Positions 9,721-23,657 of a DNA stretch of 64,000 bases are shown here, in pieces. Both the position numbers and the translations under genes were made by a program. The DNA comes from Circinella umbellata (Eukaryota > Mucoromycota > Mucoromycetes > Mucorales > Lichtheimiaceae), in the NCBI GenBank assembly GCA_025093555.1, contig JAIWNF010000098.1, positions 1 to 64,000 of the forward strand. Reading direction: 5' to 3'. The number at the start of each line of letters is the position of its first letter. The stretch's first letter is position 1. The notes beneath the pieces were generated by a model, which saw only the letters and a list, made by a program, of their open reading frames with translations, did no database searches and was not told the origin of the DNA.

Positions 9721-12168
9721 ATGACCATAGTAGCACCAAAAACTATCAGTTACCTTCCAGTTGAAGTTATCGATATAATTGCTAAAGAATTGACGTTAGC
9801 TGATTACTATACCTGTACTTCTGTGTCTAAAGAATGGCAACGAGCATTTCGTCATTGTTATCGTCATACGATTGATCTCACCGAACGATGCACATTTACT
9901 AGTATGATTTCTTCCTTGACCCAGGCAGTACAAAATGAACCGCGCGATCCATTAGGATTTGTTGTCCGTGGATTGAAAGTCGACGATGGTGTAGCATGTT
10001 TAAAGGACATGGCCCGATTAAACAAACTTTGTCCAAATATTATGTCATTAACATTTCGTTGGGCTTATAATGCTCAACATAACGAAAGAATAGATAGTGG
10101 ACAACAAGTACAAGAACAGGCTCGTCGTCGATTTTTCTCTACCCCGACTCCGTTTTTAAAAGTAATGAAAAATATCAGTCGGCTTTCATTGGAACCAAGA
10201 AAACAAGCCAATGTGACCAAACATATCCGTTGTTCAGCGCAAGATCTTTCATTTTATCTTTCTTATGGAACCAGTTTACGACGACTTTCACTTATTGGTG
10301 TACTGCCACAACTTATGGGGGAACATTTAGATGTTATAAACAAAACTTGTCCGAATTTATCCGAACTTTTCATCACCACCAATTTTAGTATAAGCAACAG
10401 CATCAACATTATCAGCAGCCATAGTAACAAAGTAATACAGCAGCAACATAATGCATTAGAAAACTTGTTTATCCGATGTTCAAGGCGAGAAGCATCACCT
10501 GAAACTTTTTATAATTGGTTTCATTATTTTGGTTCAAAATACCCCAATTTGCGTCACCTGTGTCTGGAATACAAAAGTATGGTGTCTCGAATGCCACGAT
10601 CGTTAGAGGAAAATGAAGCCATTCATGGATATACCCAATTCACAACAAAATGTACAAAACTTGAAACAGTCAAATTTATAAATCTTCCAGTAAAAATTGA
10701 ACATTTACCATTCCTTTTTGGTGACAACGACAAGTATATCAGCAAGAAAAAAGGAAATAGCAGTGGTAACGCCAACGACAATACATCATTCTTAGGATCT
10801 TCACCAGTATTACTACCATTCAATTGTTGCCACGGTAATAACGAAAACAATACAAAACAGTTACGGTTTCTCAACTTTATTAGCGAAGACTATACCATTG
10901 GGGATCTTGACTCGACAAGATTAGCCGAGTTATTTATTCGTATGCGTCGCATTCATCAACTCAATTTATGTATTCCAATGACGATCACTTCACCGCCTTG
11001 TTTATCTACTCTTTCTATGCTTCGACATCTTACGGTCTTGAAACTTATGCGAACAGAAAAATTAGGAACATTGGAGCTAGATGAGCCTCTATCCAAAGTG
11101 ACTATTCAAATTGACGAAGTACTGGAACGGTGCCCCGAGTTAATACAAGTAACGTTATCTTATTTTGTTATTCGAACCCATCGGCGCGCTTATTGTAGTT
11201 TAGACTATCGCCAAGGTTCTGGTTATCCGTTGAAAAAGTTAAGTTTAGTAGATTCTAGTCTATCAGAAAGTGCCGTTAGTTTTTTTGCATACAAATGTTT
11301 AGCGATCCAAGAATTTGGCCTTTATACATGTATCTATTATGATGAATCTGGAAGAGGAATTAGTCGGTTCAAGATTCATATGCCGTATCATCATCTTAAG
11401 TCACTACAGATATTTAATCCAAAAACAGTTCATGCTGTACCATTAGAATGGAATAGGGAATTATTATTTGATTTGGATCACATTAAAGTAGTTGCTGTAC
11501 GATCCATTGAAGCTGACCGACAACAAGAGAAACAGCAACAGCAACAACAACAACAAAGACGTCAAGACTTAACAAGGATACCAGACGAATATTTTACAGT
11601 GGATGGATTAAATTTTTTTACAAACTGGTATCTTACTAAAATTAAAAGTCGATTATTTAACGATATGAACTTAATTCAACAAACTCTACAACCATATGGT
11701 AGCACATCAACCACAACAAGTTTTATGAACGCAGATGATCCACTAGTAACAGCTGAAAGTGTATTTGATGACAATGCAATTCAAACACCTTCATTACATA
11801 GTGATGCTTGGAATAAGAAGTATGTTCGATTGGATGAAGTTCGTGTTGCAGATCTTTATAAACGAATCAAACAAACAAGTGGGTTTCCTCAATATCATCA
11901 TCATCACCATCATAATCGACAAGATAGTAATCATACTAGCAACAGTAGTATTAGTGGTTTTGATGATGATGATAGCAATAGATCAAGTAAAAGACGAAGA
12001 CTCATGATGATGAGCGATCCAGATGATGTGATTTGTATGCCAGATCCAGTTGTAACGACATGTCATAGTGAAGCAGAAGAAAATGGATTTATGACTATTT
12101 GTTGTAGATCTATTCGATCCCTTTCTATTAATGATGTCTTGTTGGTTGCTAATAATATTTATATGTAA
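9721..12168 (+). CDS. F-box protein with leucine-rich region
   Basis: A single exon encoding 815 residues. Residues about 8-48 form an F-box (YLPVEVIDIIAKEL, then CTSVSKEWQRAF), the segment that docks on Skp1 in SCF ubiquitin ligases. Much of residues 80-590 has irregular leucine-rich spacing (for example LCPNIMSLTF, TCPNLSELFI, KYPNLRHLCL, RCPELIQVTL), suggesting a degenerate LRR substrate-binding solenoid. The C-terminal third is low complexity: a polyglutamine run near 601-612, a histidine run near 726-731, and a basic KRRRL cluster after an acidic Asp run near 755-762, which could act as a nuclear localisation signal. Large F-box/LRR families are typical of Mucoromycota. The substrate cannot be predicted. 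Confidence 0.85.
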   Translation: MTIVAPKTISYLPVEVIDIIAKELTLADYYTCTSVSKEWQRAFRHCYRHTIDLTERCTFTSMISSLTQAVQNEPRDPLGFVVRGLKVDDGVACLKDMARLNKLCPNIMSLTFRWAYNAQHNERIDSGQQVQEQARRRFFSTPTPFLKVMKNISRLSLEPRKQANVTKHIRCSAQDLSFYLSYGTSLRRLSLIGVLPQLMGEHLDVINKTCPNLSELFITTNFSISNSINIISSHSNKVIQQQHNALENLFIRCSRREASPETFYNWFHYFGSKYPNLRHLCLEYKSMVSRMPRSLEENEAIHGYTQFTTKCTKLETVKFINLPVKIEHLPFLFGDNDKYISKKKGNSSGNANDNTSFLGSSPVLLPFNCCHGNNENNTKQLRFLNFISEDYTIGDLDSTRLAELFIRMRRIHQLNLCIPMTITSPPCLSTLSMLRHLTVLKLMRTEKLGTLELDEPLSKVTIQIDEVLERCPELIQVTLSYFVIRTHRRAYCSLDYRQGSGYPLKKLSLVDSSLSESAVSFFAYKCLAIQEFGLYTCIYYDESGRGISRFKIHMPYHHLKSLQIFNPKTVHAVPLEWNRELLFDLDHIKVVAVRSIEADRQQEKQQQQQQQQRRQDLTRIPDEYFTVDGLNFFTNWYLTKIKSRLFNDMNLIQQTLQPYGSTSTTTSFMNADDPLVTAESVFDDNAIQTPSLHSDAWNKKYVRLDEVRVADLYKRIKQTSGFPQYHHHHHHNRQDSNHTSNSSISGFDDDDSNRSSKRRRLMMMSDPDDVICMPDPVVTTCHSEAEENGFMTICCRSIRSLSINDVLLVANNIYM

Positions 12169-12353
12169 TTTATATCTTTTTCTTGTTTTCAGTGATATAT
12201 TAGAAATACTCCTCCCCTTCTTCCATTTTTCTTTCTTTCTTCTATTTTTGTATATTAATAAGCCATTGCATTGTTTACTAAAAATATTATAACTTAACTT
12301 TTTGTCCATATTAATAAATTCACTCCATTTTTTTATACCCACACTGAAAATAA

Positions 12354-14079
<1,726 letters not shown>

Positions 14080-14335
14080 TAGCATACAATTATTCATCCA
14101 TCTACTCAATTCACGCACATACATATATGCACATTCTCTTCGTCTTCATTTTTTCCATTATTCATGTAAATATCTTTAACTTTTATGTTGCATAATAATT
14201 ACTTCTTTTCTGTAATAACACATTATTTTATATTTCTTTGATACTAATATATACATAATATACCATTATACATCGAAAGAGAATTATATACAATATATAA
14301 ATTGTACCATAAATAATACACTATACATTAAAAGA

Positions 14336-17300
14336 TTACATATTCATGATAGGGGTTCTTTGAGCTCCTTTGGGATAAATAATCAAATTGGCTACACATA
14401 ATCCCAAAGCAATACCAATACAAATTTCAATCATACTAAGCGCAAACGAGCCTCCTTGGGAACTATAAGCACCTTCTTCATGACTGAAAAATATACCAAT
14501 TGCTGCCTTGAGCCCTGTATATAAAGATCGGAAAAAAATTTGCCTTTTTTAGAATATACAAATACCTATATTGCATTACATTTATAAAGAGAGAAAAAGT
14601 TAACTTTACCTAAACTACCAGGAACAAGATAAAATATCTGGTAGTGACAATAAGTTAGTAACTTATTCCGTTGTTATCTTATATATACTGATAATAAGAA
14701 TAGTAAGAAAAAATACCTACAGCCACCAAAGTAGCATCAAACGACATTTTACACGTTACTTTTGTGAGTATATTTCCAATCAAACCGACTGCAAAAGCCG
14801 GCACTACTTGAATCACTTGCGAAGGAGAATTTGCAACACACGAAAGAAGCCAGTTCACTACAAACCCGCATATAGAAACGAAAATGATTGTTGGCCAGCG
14901 TGGAGGTCTTGCACGTACCAGTAAGCAATAAGCAACAGCAAACAAAGGTACTGTAAGAAAATGATAATATTGTGATACGGAAACTATGCAACTATTCGCA
15001 TTAGCAGCCATTTGACACTGAGGAGCTGTATCCATTGGTACACTTGGATCAATAGCTCGATAAATTGAAGATCCAGTAGAGATACCATAACCAAGTAGAA
15101 AGGAGTAAATGATGGCATAACCAGTACGAACAATACCACTAATGATTTGTCGTGATACAAGCTCGATAATGGCAATTGCTATATAGTAACCAGGTAAGAT
15201 AACAATAAATGATGAAAATGCAGTGGGTATAAAACAAAAATCAAACTTGGTGGATGCTATTTACTCATTATAGAAAAAAAATTGCGGATATTAGTGAAAA
15301 CACAGCAAAAATGAGAGAGAGAAAAATGTGTTACCTCGAGAGACAAATCCAATGATAATACAGACGGTGATTTCCCAAATCGGCTGGAATCCCCAGAATC
15401 TTTCACTAAAAAGTTCATATACAGCAAAAAACACTATCCCCATCCAAAAAGAAGGGCTCTTGTCGTTAATATTTAGTTTGTATATACTCAAATATAAGCA
15501 GCCTTTTTTCCTATCTTACTATTATTATTATTGATTACTTACTTGCCAGACCAGCTGACAATCCAGCTTCTTTCCAACGCCCACCAAAAAACATGACACT
15601 GCCGCACAAACTAATGACAGAATAAATAAAAGGATTCATCCACGTTGGATATAGTTTTGGGTCATCAGCAACCTTGTCAATAAAATCAAGTGCCTCATCT
15701 ACAGTCACTTCACCATGTCCCACCAATTTCTCCAGCCGATAAATTTCTCCCAATTTATGCATATCGAACCCCATCGTTTGTCGAATAAAGTGTGTCTCAG
15801 TTGTATGCGTTTCCGGATCAAAAAATGTCATCAGCATGACATTGGGTAAATAAATAAATTCTGCGATCACCTTTAGTGTGCCAGAAACATGTCTTAAAAT
15901 ATATTCTATTCGATGAGCAGGACACCCTAATAACAAAAATATTCATAGAGCGTAGAAGGTTTATTAGAGAAAAATAAAAAAGAAATAGTTTTATGTATAT
16001 ATAGAATGATAAAAGTATGTTTTTTCTTTACCATAGAGCATTAATGATTTGGCTAATTTATATAAAAATTGTTGACGCTGCAAAATGTTAGCAATCTCAA
16101 AAGCAATTCTTACGCGATCTTCAACAGAAATACGTTCAAATTGGGATGATGTCGTCATTAGGCTTGCATGCTTTTTTCTCCTAGATGTTATTTCTCGTTT
16201 TCGAGCTTCCAAACTTGGTACAACATGACTACTTGAAGTGACACTGTTAAGCCATTCTTTAGGCCTTTTTTTAAAAGTTCCAAAAGAGCTGGGCGATGAC
16301 GGTTCTCCTTTTACGTGAAGCATTTCTGGAGCTGATATGTTACTTTGAGCATATAACGATCCAGAATAACCACTACGAATACTAGATGGTGCTGTGGTTG
16401 CTCTCTATAATAATACAATAAGATTGTGCATAATTAACTATTTGATACTTATCATGTTTATTGTTAATGGCTACATTATGCTTACTTTCTCTACATGTGT
16501 TGATGGTGAATCTGAATTTATTATGGTGTGTGATGAGGACTACGGATCGTGTAAAAAAACCAATGTGCAATTTTTAGTATATAGTTATTATCAACCCTAT
16601 TCCAAATATAGGTCATTACCCTTCTTTGATCATGATCATGACCAATAGAAAAACGATGGTCAATATTATGTGGTTGATGAACCGATTGGAGTTGCGCTTC
16701 CAAACGAAGTAAACTTCCAAGCACACTACCACCTCCCGTATGTATATCGCCATTACTGCGATGACGGTGGTGAGGATGCTGAGAAAGACGTCTGCCGTCC
16801 TCATCCATTTGAATTGAATCTCTTGTTGGCCATATGGAGGATCGTCGTCGATTGTTAAGTATTCCATGGATTAATGACATGGATTCAGTTATATGGTCGG
16901 CAAATTGTACATGTCGGCCTCTGGCTTCCTGACGACCTAAAGCTTCGTCCACAAGTGTTTCTTCTGAATGTCTCCGTTCAGCCTCTTCTTTTGGATGGAG
17001 TTGTTCTTGGTGCTGAATATCTTGATGGTTTTCCTCGCTACTACCAAAATTTGAAGGGAAAAAATGAACGCGAGTGTTATTATTATTTTGACCCTTTCCT
17101 TTCCTATCGTCGCAACCGCTGCAGTAGTGATTGCTACTGTCGTTTTTCTTTTCGTCATCGTTGTCGCCGTTGTCAACTGAATCATATTGGTTGTTATTTC
17201 GATTATCAATGAAATTGATTACGCTTGGTGATGAATCACGTGTGTCGTGAAAGTTGCTATGACTACTAGGCTCTGTGATGGTAGTATGTGTACGGGTACT

Positions 17301-17513
17301 TGCTGTTGGATGCTGGATCGTAGTACCATCATCTGTTGTTAATGATACTCCTGGAGTTACACTACTACTACGACGCCAGAATGGCAAGGAAAGATGGGGT
17401 CGTTGCCATGATGGCGACCTATTGTTGTTGTTGTTACTATCGCTATCGTCGTTATTCTCATGATTCTCGGTATTATTCTTATTATCTCCAATAGTATTTT
17501 TCCAGCGATTCAT
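14336..17513 (-). CDS. ThrE/Prm10-like multipass membrane protein
   Basis: Seven exons on the minus strand: 17513..16620, 16404..16032, 15926..15539, 15456..15335, 15256..14721, 14637..14610, 14514..14336, for 839 residues. The exon 3/4 junction is the least certain; a longer splice with donor at 15542 is also in frame. Residues 1 to about 400 are hydrophilic with Asn, His and Ser runs. Then comes the amphipathic ThrE-type domain: LYGCPAHRIEYIL, FIYLPNVMLMTFFDP and a run of about ten membrane helices with LPGYYI, SRQIISGIVRTGYAIIYSF and IFYLVPGSLG. This two-part fold (formerly DUF1212/DUF3815) is shared by the bacterial threonine/serine exporter ThrE and yeast pheromone-regulated Prm10. An amino-acid or small-solute exporter is the family inference; the substrate is unknown. 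Exon 6 is a 28-nt microexon preceded by a perfect TACTAAC branch site. The gene is divergent from the carboxylase gene. Confidence 0.88.
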
Positions 17514-18009
17514 TAAAGAGGGAAGATCGATGTTATTTGTTTTCTGGCTTTTTTTTTCTGCTCTTAAAAAAAGTTTTGACTAATAAACCCTTGTTGTATC
17601 ATGTAAAAGATTTTTCTTAATCGTTATATCACAATTTTTACCCCTGGTGAAAAATTTCTTACAATTTTTAACATTGTGCACAATTGCATTTTTTTTTCTG
17701 TGGTCGCTGATTTTGTTGCAGGGACGGTGGGGTTGACATTTTGTTATTTAGTGGGGATCTGCATGAAAAAAAGAAAATGACTGTAAATTTTAATCCCCAA
17801 CCAAAAAAAAAATAGTGCTCGTGAAATTTTGACTAATGTTTCCTATCCTGTGAGAATTTACCTCGAATAAGTACTGATGCTTATCCATGTGAGAAACCGA
17901 TAAAAGCATTATATTACTTTTTTTTACTTCACATTTTTTAATACCCAACACTTTCTTTTTTCTCTCTTTCTCTTTTTTATTATTAAACCAAGACCATTTA
18001 TAATATATA

Positions 18010-20571
18010 ATGTCGACTTCAACCACGATCGATAATCTTGTCGTCAGACAACCTACGACCGTCATTCCAACAGTCCCTGAATTTAAAAAGAATCAAGAAG
18101 AGTGGGCAGGTTTACTTGATGAATTAAACGAACGACTTGAAGAAGCAACTAATGAAGGAAAACCAAAACACATTGCACTTCATCGTAAGCGTGGTCAATT
18201 ACCAGGTATGCAAAAGAATCAAAACGTTTGTACCAGCGTACAACTCTTGCTGCCAACCGTGATTATTATTATTTTGATCGCGGACTTTGTTCAATTTCAT
18301 TCTAATGCAAACCCCACAAAAAAATTGATTTTAGCTCGTGAACGTATTCAGTTGATTTTGGATGAAGATTCACCTTTTCTTGAATTATGTGCTTTAGCTG
18401 GTTATGGTCAAGAAGATATGACAGTTGGTAAATAATTGTGTTATTCGTCCAACAGCTCAAAGCAAACATACATATTTTTCTGATAGCTCTCCCTTTTTTT
18501 ATTTCCTTAAATGACAGGAGGATCCATTGTCGCGGGTATCGGCCTTGTCAGGTGCAAAAAAAAAAAAAAAAATGAAAGAAAAACGATAAAAGGGAATAAC
18601 ATGAATATTAACATTAACATTAACATTAACATAAATGAATATATATATATACATATAGTGGCGTATTATGTGTTGTCTCTGCTACTGTACCAACATTATT
18701 TGGCGGTGCCATGAACGAAGCTTCTGTTTTAAAATCAGGTCGTATTCATCAGATTGCCATGGAGAATCGATTACCTACTATTACTTTAACACAATCAGTA
18801 CGTTTTTTTTTCTTTTATATCTATAAAGAAAAAAAATTTTCAAAAGAGAATTTATGCAAGAAAAATCTATCATTATTGTTATAATTATTCATAGGCAGGT
18901 GCCAATTTGCAACAACAATTCCGTGTGTTCCACAGAGGTGGTGCAGGATTTCGTAATCAGGCATTACAGTATGTATATAAGAAAAATATTACTGTTTTTG
19001 GAATAATAATAGTAGTAATGATACAAAATATGATAGATCCAAAGCACAAATTCCATCATGTTGCGTAGTTTTTGGTAGCTCTACTGCTGGTGGTGCTTAT
19101 CAACCTGGTATGAGTGATTATGTAAGTGAATAGCGGCAATTGTTTTGTATAATAGACTTTAATGGATATCATGTAAACTAACTTGCTAAAATAATTGAAT
19201 AAATAGGTCATTATGGTTAGAAAGCAAGCTCAAGTATATCTCGGTGGTCCTCCTTTGGTGCAGATGGCTACCGGTGAAATCACAGACTCTGAAAGTTTGG
19301 GTGGTGCCGATATGCACTCACGTGTTTCTGGTACTAGCGATCAATTGGCAAACGATGAGTTTGATGCTATTCGTAAAGCTCGTGAATGGATGTCAAACTT
19401 AAACTGGGAAAATAAGGGGCAATTACCTCTTCGTCATTTGACTGGTCAATTTGAAGAACCATATTATGACCCAGGTAAAAAAAAAATGACTATATGCTAC
19501 TTAAAAGAAATTGGAGTGATTTTCACTAACGTTTGGAAAAAAATTAAAAAAAAAATTACAGAGGAACTTCTTGGTATCGTTTCAGCAAATATTCGTCTCC
19601 CGTTTGATGCTACCGAAGTTATTCTTCGTTTAGTCGATGGTTCTCGATTCACTACATTCAAACCTAATTATGGTGGTAACTTGGTTTGCGGTTGGGGTTT
19701 TATTCAAGGTATCCCTGTTGGTATTATTGCCAATAATAACGTCATCTTCACGCAAGAAGCCAATAAGGCAACTCAATTCATTCAGCTTTGTAATATCAAG
19801 TAATGAACAAAAAAAAATTAATTGAATGAAAAAAATATATCAAGAATAGCGATAAAGAAAAAAGACTAATCAAAATTATATTCACAACACATAAATTGAG
19901 GAATTAGAAACACTCCATTGATCTATCTACAAAATATTACCGGATTTATGGTCGGAAAACAATATGAAGAAGAAGGTATTATCAAGGCTGGTTCCCGCTT
20001 TATTAATGCAGTCAGTAACTCGGAAGTACCTGCTATCACTATCGTGATGGGTGCAAGTTATGGTGCTGGTAACTATGCTATGTCTGGTCGTGCTTATAAT
20101 CCTAGGTAAATATATATGTATATAAAACTATGTTATTATGTATTATTGTATATTCATATTTTTATTTTAAGATTCTTGTTTTCATGGCCAAATTCAAGAT
20201 GTTCTGTCATGGGTTCTGAACAACTCGCTGGTGTTTTAGATATTGTCATGCGTCAAGGTGCCAAAAGGTACGTTTTAAAGCTTATAATAGTATATAATAG
20301 ACGTGTCTTGCGATATAGATCTGATAATAATTATAATAATAATAATTTTAGAGCTGGTGTCAAAATTGATGAAGAACTTGCGGAACAACGTAAACAACTA
20401 TTCCAAGCCTCAGTTGAGGCTGAATCAGACGTTTATTATACTTCTGCGCGACTTTTGGATGATGGCATTATCGATCCTCGAGAAACACGTACTGTAATTG
20501 CTTATTGTTTGAGTGCCATTTATAGTAATAAGGTTCAAGGAGGGAATATTTACGGTGTTAGTCGTATGTAA
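18010..20571 (+). CDS. Acyl-CoA carboxylase carboxyltransferase (beta) subunit, MCCC2-like
   Basis: Eleven exons: 18010..18205, 18335..18427, 18518..18551, 18659..18797, 18895..18968, 19037..19121, 19207..19474, 19562..19799, 19908..20105, 20172..20267, 20352..20571, for 546 residues. The whole length is a crotonase-fold carboxyltransferase: [18 protein letters not shown] near the start, [20 protein letters not shown] and [17 protein letters not shown] in the N-domain; [35 protein letters not shown] and [17 protein letters not shown] in the C-domain. These subunits move carboxyl groups from biotin to acyl-CoA. Closest by eye is methylcrotonyl-CoA carboxylase of leucine breakdown; propionyl- or geranyl-CoA carboxylase is less likely. 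No biotin-carboxylase alpha subunit lies nearby. The N-terminus ([11 protein letters not shown]) is not a convincing mitochondrial leader, and the protein ends in SRM. Intron 3 contains an ATTAAC tandem repeat. Confidence 0.92.
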
Positions 20572-22253
20572 AAATAAAAAATAAAAATAAGATTATGCTG
20601 ATACTTTTGAAAAAATAAATTAATATACAACTATATTAAACTATGCATATATTGAGTTCTACTTTGAATGCAACTAGTGGAAAATCTAAAGAAGTGATAG
20701 AAGGAACCACTTATGTAAACTATATATAGAAACATAAAGAATTTGTATTAACTAACGCCTAGATAGTATCCATTTCACGCACCAGTATACATAATCTATC
20801 ATCGAGTTATCAAAAGCAATCATCTATGATACATGAAGTGTTTTGTAACAGCTTTTCTTTAAGTGGTGCGCATTTTTCACGAGTGATTATATTTTCCGGA
20901 TATCTATCCGTGATATCTCACCTTATTATTAAGCAATCTTGAAAAATCCGCTGCTATTACACACTGTTATATGTAAGTACCCACTGTTGACTGATTATAA
21001 CTTATCTCATGTTTTCTCATGTTTTTTCAATTGGTATCTGTTTTTCTTAGTTGCAACTCCAAATAATATAATCATTTAGTTAAAACTATATCGAAAAAAA
21101 TGATTATCTTACATACTAGTTTATAATAGGAATTACATGCAAAGCTACCAGCTAGAAGACGGTTCTATTTTTAAACATAAAAATCGAAACACTTGCTGCC
21201 GTTTCTATAGGTTCATCTCAAATGTATTAATACCAAGATAAAAATATGCTATATAATAAAATTCACCATTATTATTTTATCTCTGTATTACAGCAATATT
21301 GGCTTTAATTTTTGAAATTCAACACATTTTTAGTGATAGATGTGTATTAATTATATTTAAATTGCTCAGTTCATATTATGGACGATTAAATACTAAATTA
21401 TTATTTGCATTTTTGAAATCTTTCAGCGCAGTATTTAAAAATACTTTTATATCGTTATCGAAAACAATGATAAAATCATTACTTGTCGAAGTAATTTATC
21501 TCTACAAATATGATGCTTCACATCCAATAAGTAATTAATGTGAGTGTAAATAGGCTGCAAAGTTAACATTGACAAGGATTCTGGACATTCGGTCCAGCAG
21601 TATATTAACACTTAAAGCTTTACTTTTATTCTATAAAAAAGAGGGTATTCTATGAAAAGAAGGTACAAGACTGATATATGTATCCCAATATCGAATGAAA
21701 GCAGCAAGTCTAACAGACTGGTAAAGAATTAGACCATGAGTCATGAGGCTCAAGCAAATCGAGTTAAACTTGGAGTAGAGTTACAAGCATCAATAGCATC
21801 ATATGACTTATGACAAAAAAATACATGTTGATATGAAAAGCAATCATACATATGACAATAATAAGAAATAATAAACGGATATCAACTCAAGGGCATAATA
21901 CAAAAGAAAATTATCAAATTTTGTCTGATCCCCATGGTCAAACCCTATCTGGCACGGTCCGCACTCTGATGGACCTCTCTCTCACTATCTCATTTTCACT
22001 CTCATTTTTGACATATATAAGCTTACTTTTTGCTATTGGCTGTCTAATCATTTCATTAGACTTGTAAGGGGGCATTTTTATTGGTTATAAAATCGGATAA
22101 CTATGACATAAATGGTAATTGAGTTTAAGAAGGGCATGAAGCAAAAAGAGAATGTGAAAATAGTCCAACTGAACAGAAAAAAAAAGAAAAGAAGCAAATG
22201 ATGACATGTGTGCGATACTCATTTCAAAATAGATAAAAAAAAACGAAAGTTAA

Positions 22254-22256
<3 letters not shown>
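20572..22256. other. Gene-free AT-rich interval
   Basis: About 1.7 kb without a supportable gene. Short frames at 21299-21538 and 21852-22067 have no domain and poor codon character. The interval lies between the 3' ends of two convergent genes and runs into the GA microsatellite. Confidence 0.5.

Positions 22257-22329
<73 letters not shown>
22257..22329. repeat. (GA)n microsatellite
   Basis: Thirty-six consecutive GA dinucleotides lie immediately downstream, in gene orientation, of the lectin-fold gene's stop codon, so they are probably transcribed in its 3' untranslated region as a CU tract. The length should vary between strains. Confidence 0.95.
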
Positions 22330-22331
<2 letters not shown>

Positions 22332-22342
22332 GCTTCCTTGTT

Positions 22343-23299
22343 TTAGAGTGCATAACTAGCTGTACTGAATGAATAATCTCCATCTTCTGATCCAGGTGTT
22401 TCTCCATTGTGAGATGAGCCTGATCCATTATGATCGCTATAAGGAACCAAATCCCATAATTGATTTTCATTATCACTATACTTGCGGTTGTACAGCAACA
22501 CTACGGTTCCAGGTTTCGTCCAGTTTCCCTATAATAGTCTGAAAAATTAATCCATCATCATCATCATCATCATCACCATAGTGCTCCTTTCTCTTTAATA
22601 AAGTAGTAATTAAAACATACACGAATATCCAAGACAAGATTTGGATTGACTTGTGGATATATAAAGCCATCCTCACGATAATACCATCTTTGGTTCTGGG
22701 CGTCTTCGATCATTTTACGTTTATATTGAATGACTTGTTTGTCATTCTCAAGAACACCTATAGATCAAAGATATACGTACATTAGGACTCTTTCTTTTTT
22801 ATTATATTGATCTCTCTTTCAGAGTTCTCTTCAGCTATATTACCTCCTTGAATATCGAGTACTTATAATATGCAAAAATGTACGTCATATGGAAAATGAG
22901 TAAGAGAAAAGTCAGTTTTCTTACACTTCGTTATTACTTTTGCGTTGCTACGAAAAAATAATCGATTTATATTTACCAAGTCCTGAGTTTTTATTTATCA
23001 AGTAGCCGTGGTCATACATCCAAAGTTGGTTATCGTTGTCACTTTCTTTCTTTGGCCATACGACGATTTTCGCTGTAGACTAAAATACATAAACAGGTGT
23101 TAGTTAGTAATCATTGCTCTTAAGATAAAAAAAACATCGACATCGACACACGCACGCGTGTGTATACACACGTATAAATCACTCGTTGAATCTTTAATTT
23201 TTATTTTTTTACCTTTATAGAGTCCAAAGCGACATCAAGAACCATTTGATGCGAACATTTTGATTGAATGTAAAACCAACCCGAGGGGAAGTTGCTCAT
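22343..23299 (-). CDS. Ricin-B-type beta-trefoil lectin-fold protein
   Basis: Five exons on the minus strand: 23299..23213, 23079..22977, 22861..22844, 22757..22621, 22528..22343, for 176 residues. The protein shows the three-fold repeat of a beta-trefoil: three W-x-x-x/DNxLVLDI units, each closed by a Q-x-W motif (NQLWMYD, NQRWYYR, NQLWDLV). This is the carbohydrate-binding ricin-B/CBM13 fold only; no enzymatic or toxin domain is attached. There is no signal peptide, so it is probably cytosolic, like many small fungal lectins. It begins MSNFPSGWFYIQS, a common opening for Mucoromycota members. The tail after residue 150 is Ser/Gly rich. Exon 3 is only 18 nt, yet it encodes the conserved LDIQG and is needed to keep frame. 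Sugar specificity cannot be read from sequence. Confidence 0.87.
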
Positions 23300-23547
23300 T
23301 GTAAAAAGTAGTAGTAGCACACTGTTAGACTCTGCTACGATCCCCACAAAAACCAATCCTCTCAGTGTGTGGTTTGAAATTCCGCATCAAATAGTGGCTA
23401 GCCCGTTTTCGTACACCCATTTGATCTGCTAATGTTCTGCTGGCAAACAGAAGATATGGAGCACCCGTACTTCTAGTTTACTTTTGTATCATTTTTCCAT
23501 ATATATGCCAAGATAAAAAAAACACGAAACAAGCCAAGACTTTTTGG

Positions 23548-23557
23548 CTATATAAAG
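23548..23557 (+). promoter_or_regulatory. TATA box of the glutathione S-transferase gene
   Basis: CTATATAAAG lies about 100 bp upstream of the start codon at 23658. Confidence 0.5.
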
Positions 23558-23657
23558 AAAAGATAATTTCTTCGAAACTGGAACTTCATCTACTTCACTT
23601 CTTCTTTATATTATACTTTTCTCCTTTTTTTTAATTATTAACCATATTATACTTAAT

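Noticed and set aside
18604..18632. ATTAAC tandem units as a CRISPR-like or regulatory array
   Set aside because: They are contiguous hexamer slippage repeats inside an intron, without spacers.
22343..23299. Lectin-fold gene as a toxin gene
   Set aside because: Only the sugar-binding beta-trefoil is present; there is no enzymatic domain and no signal peptide.
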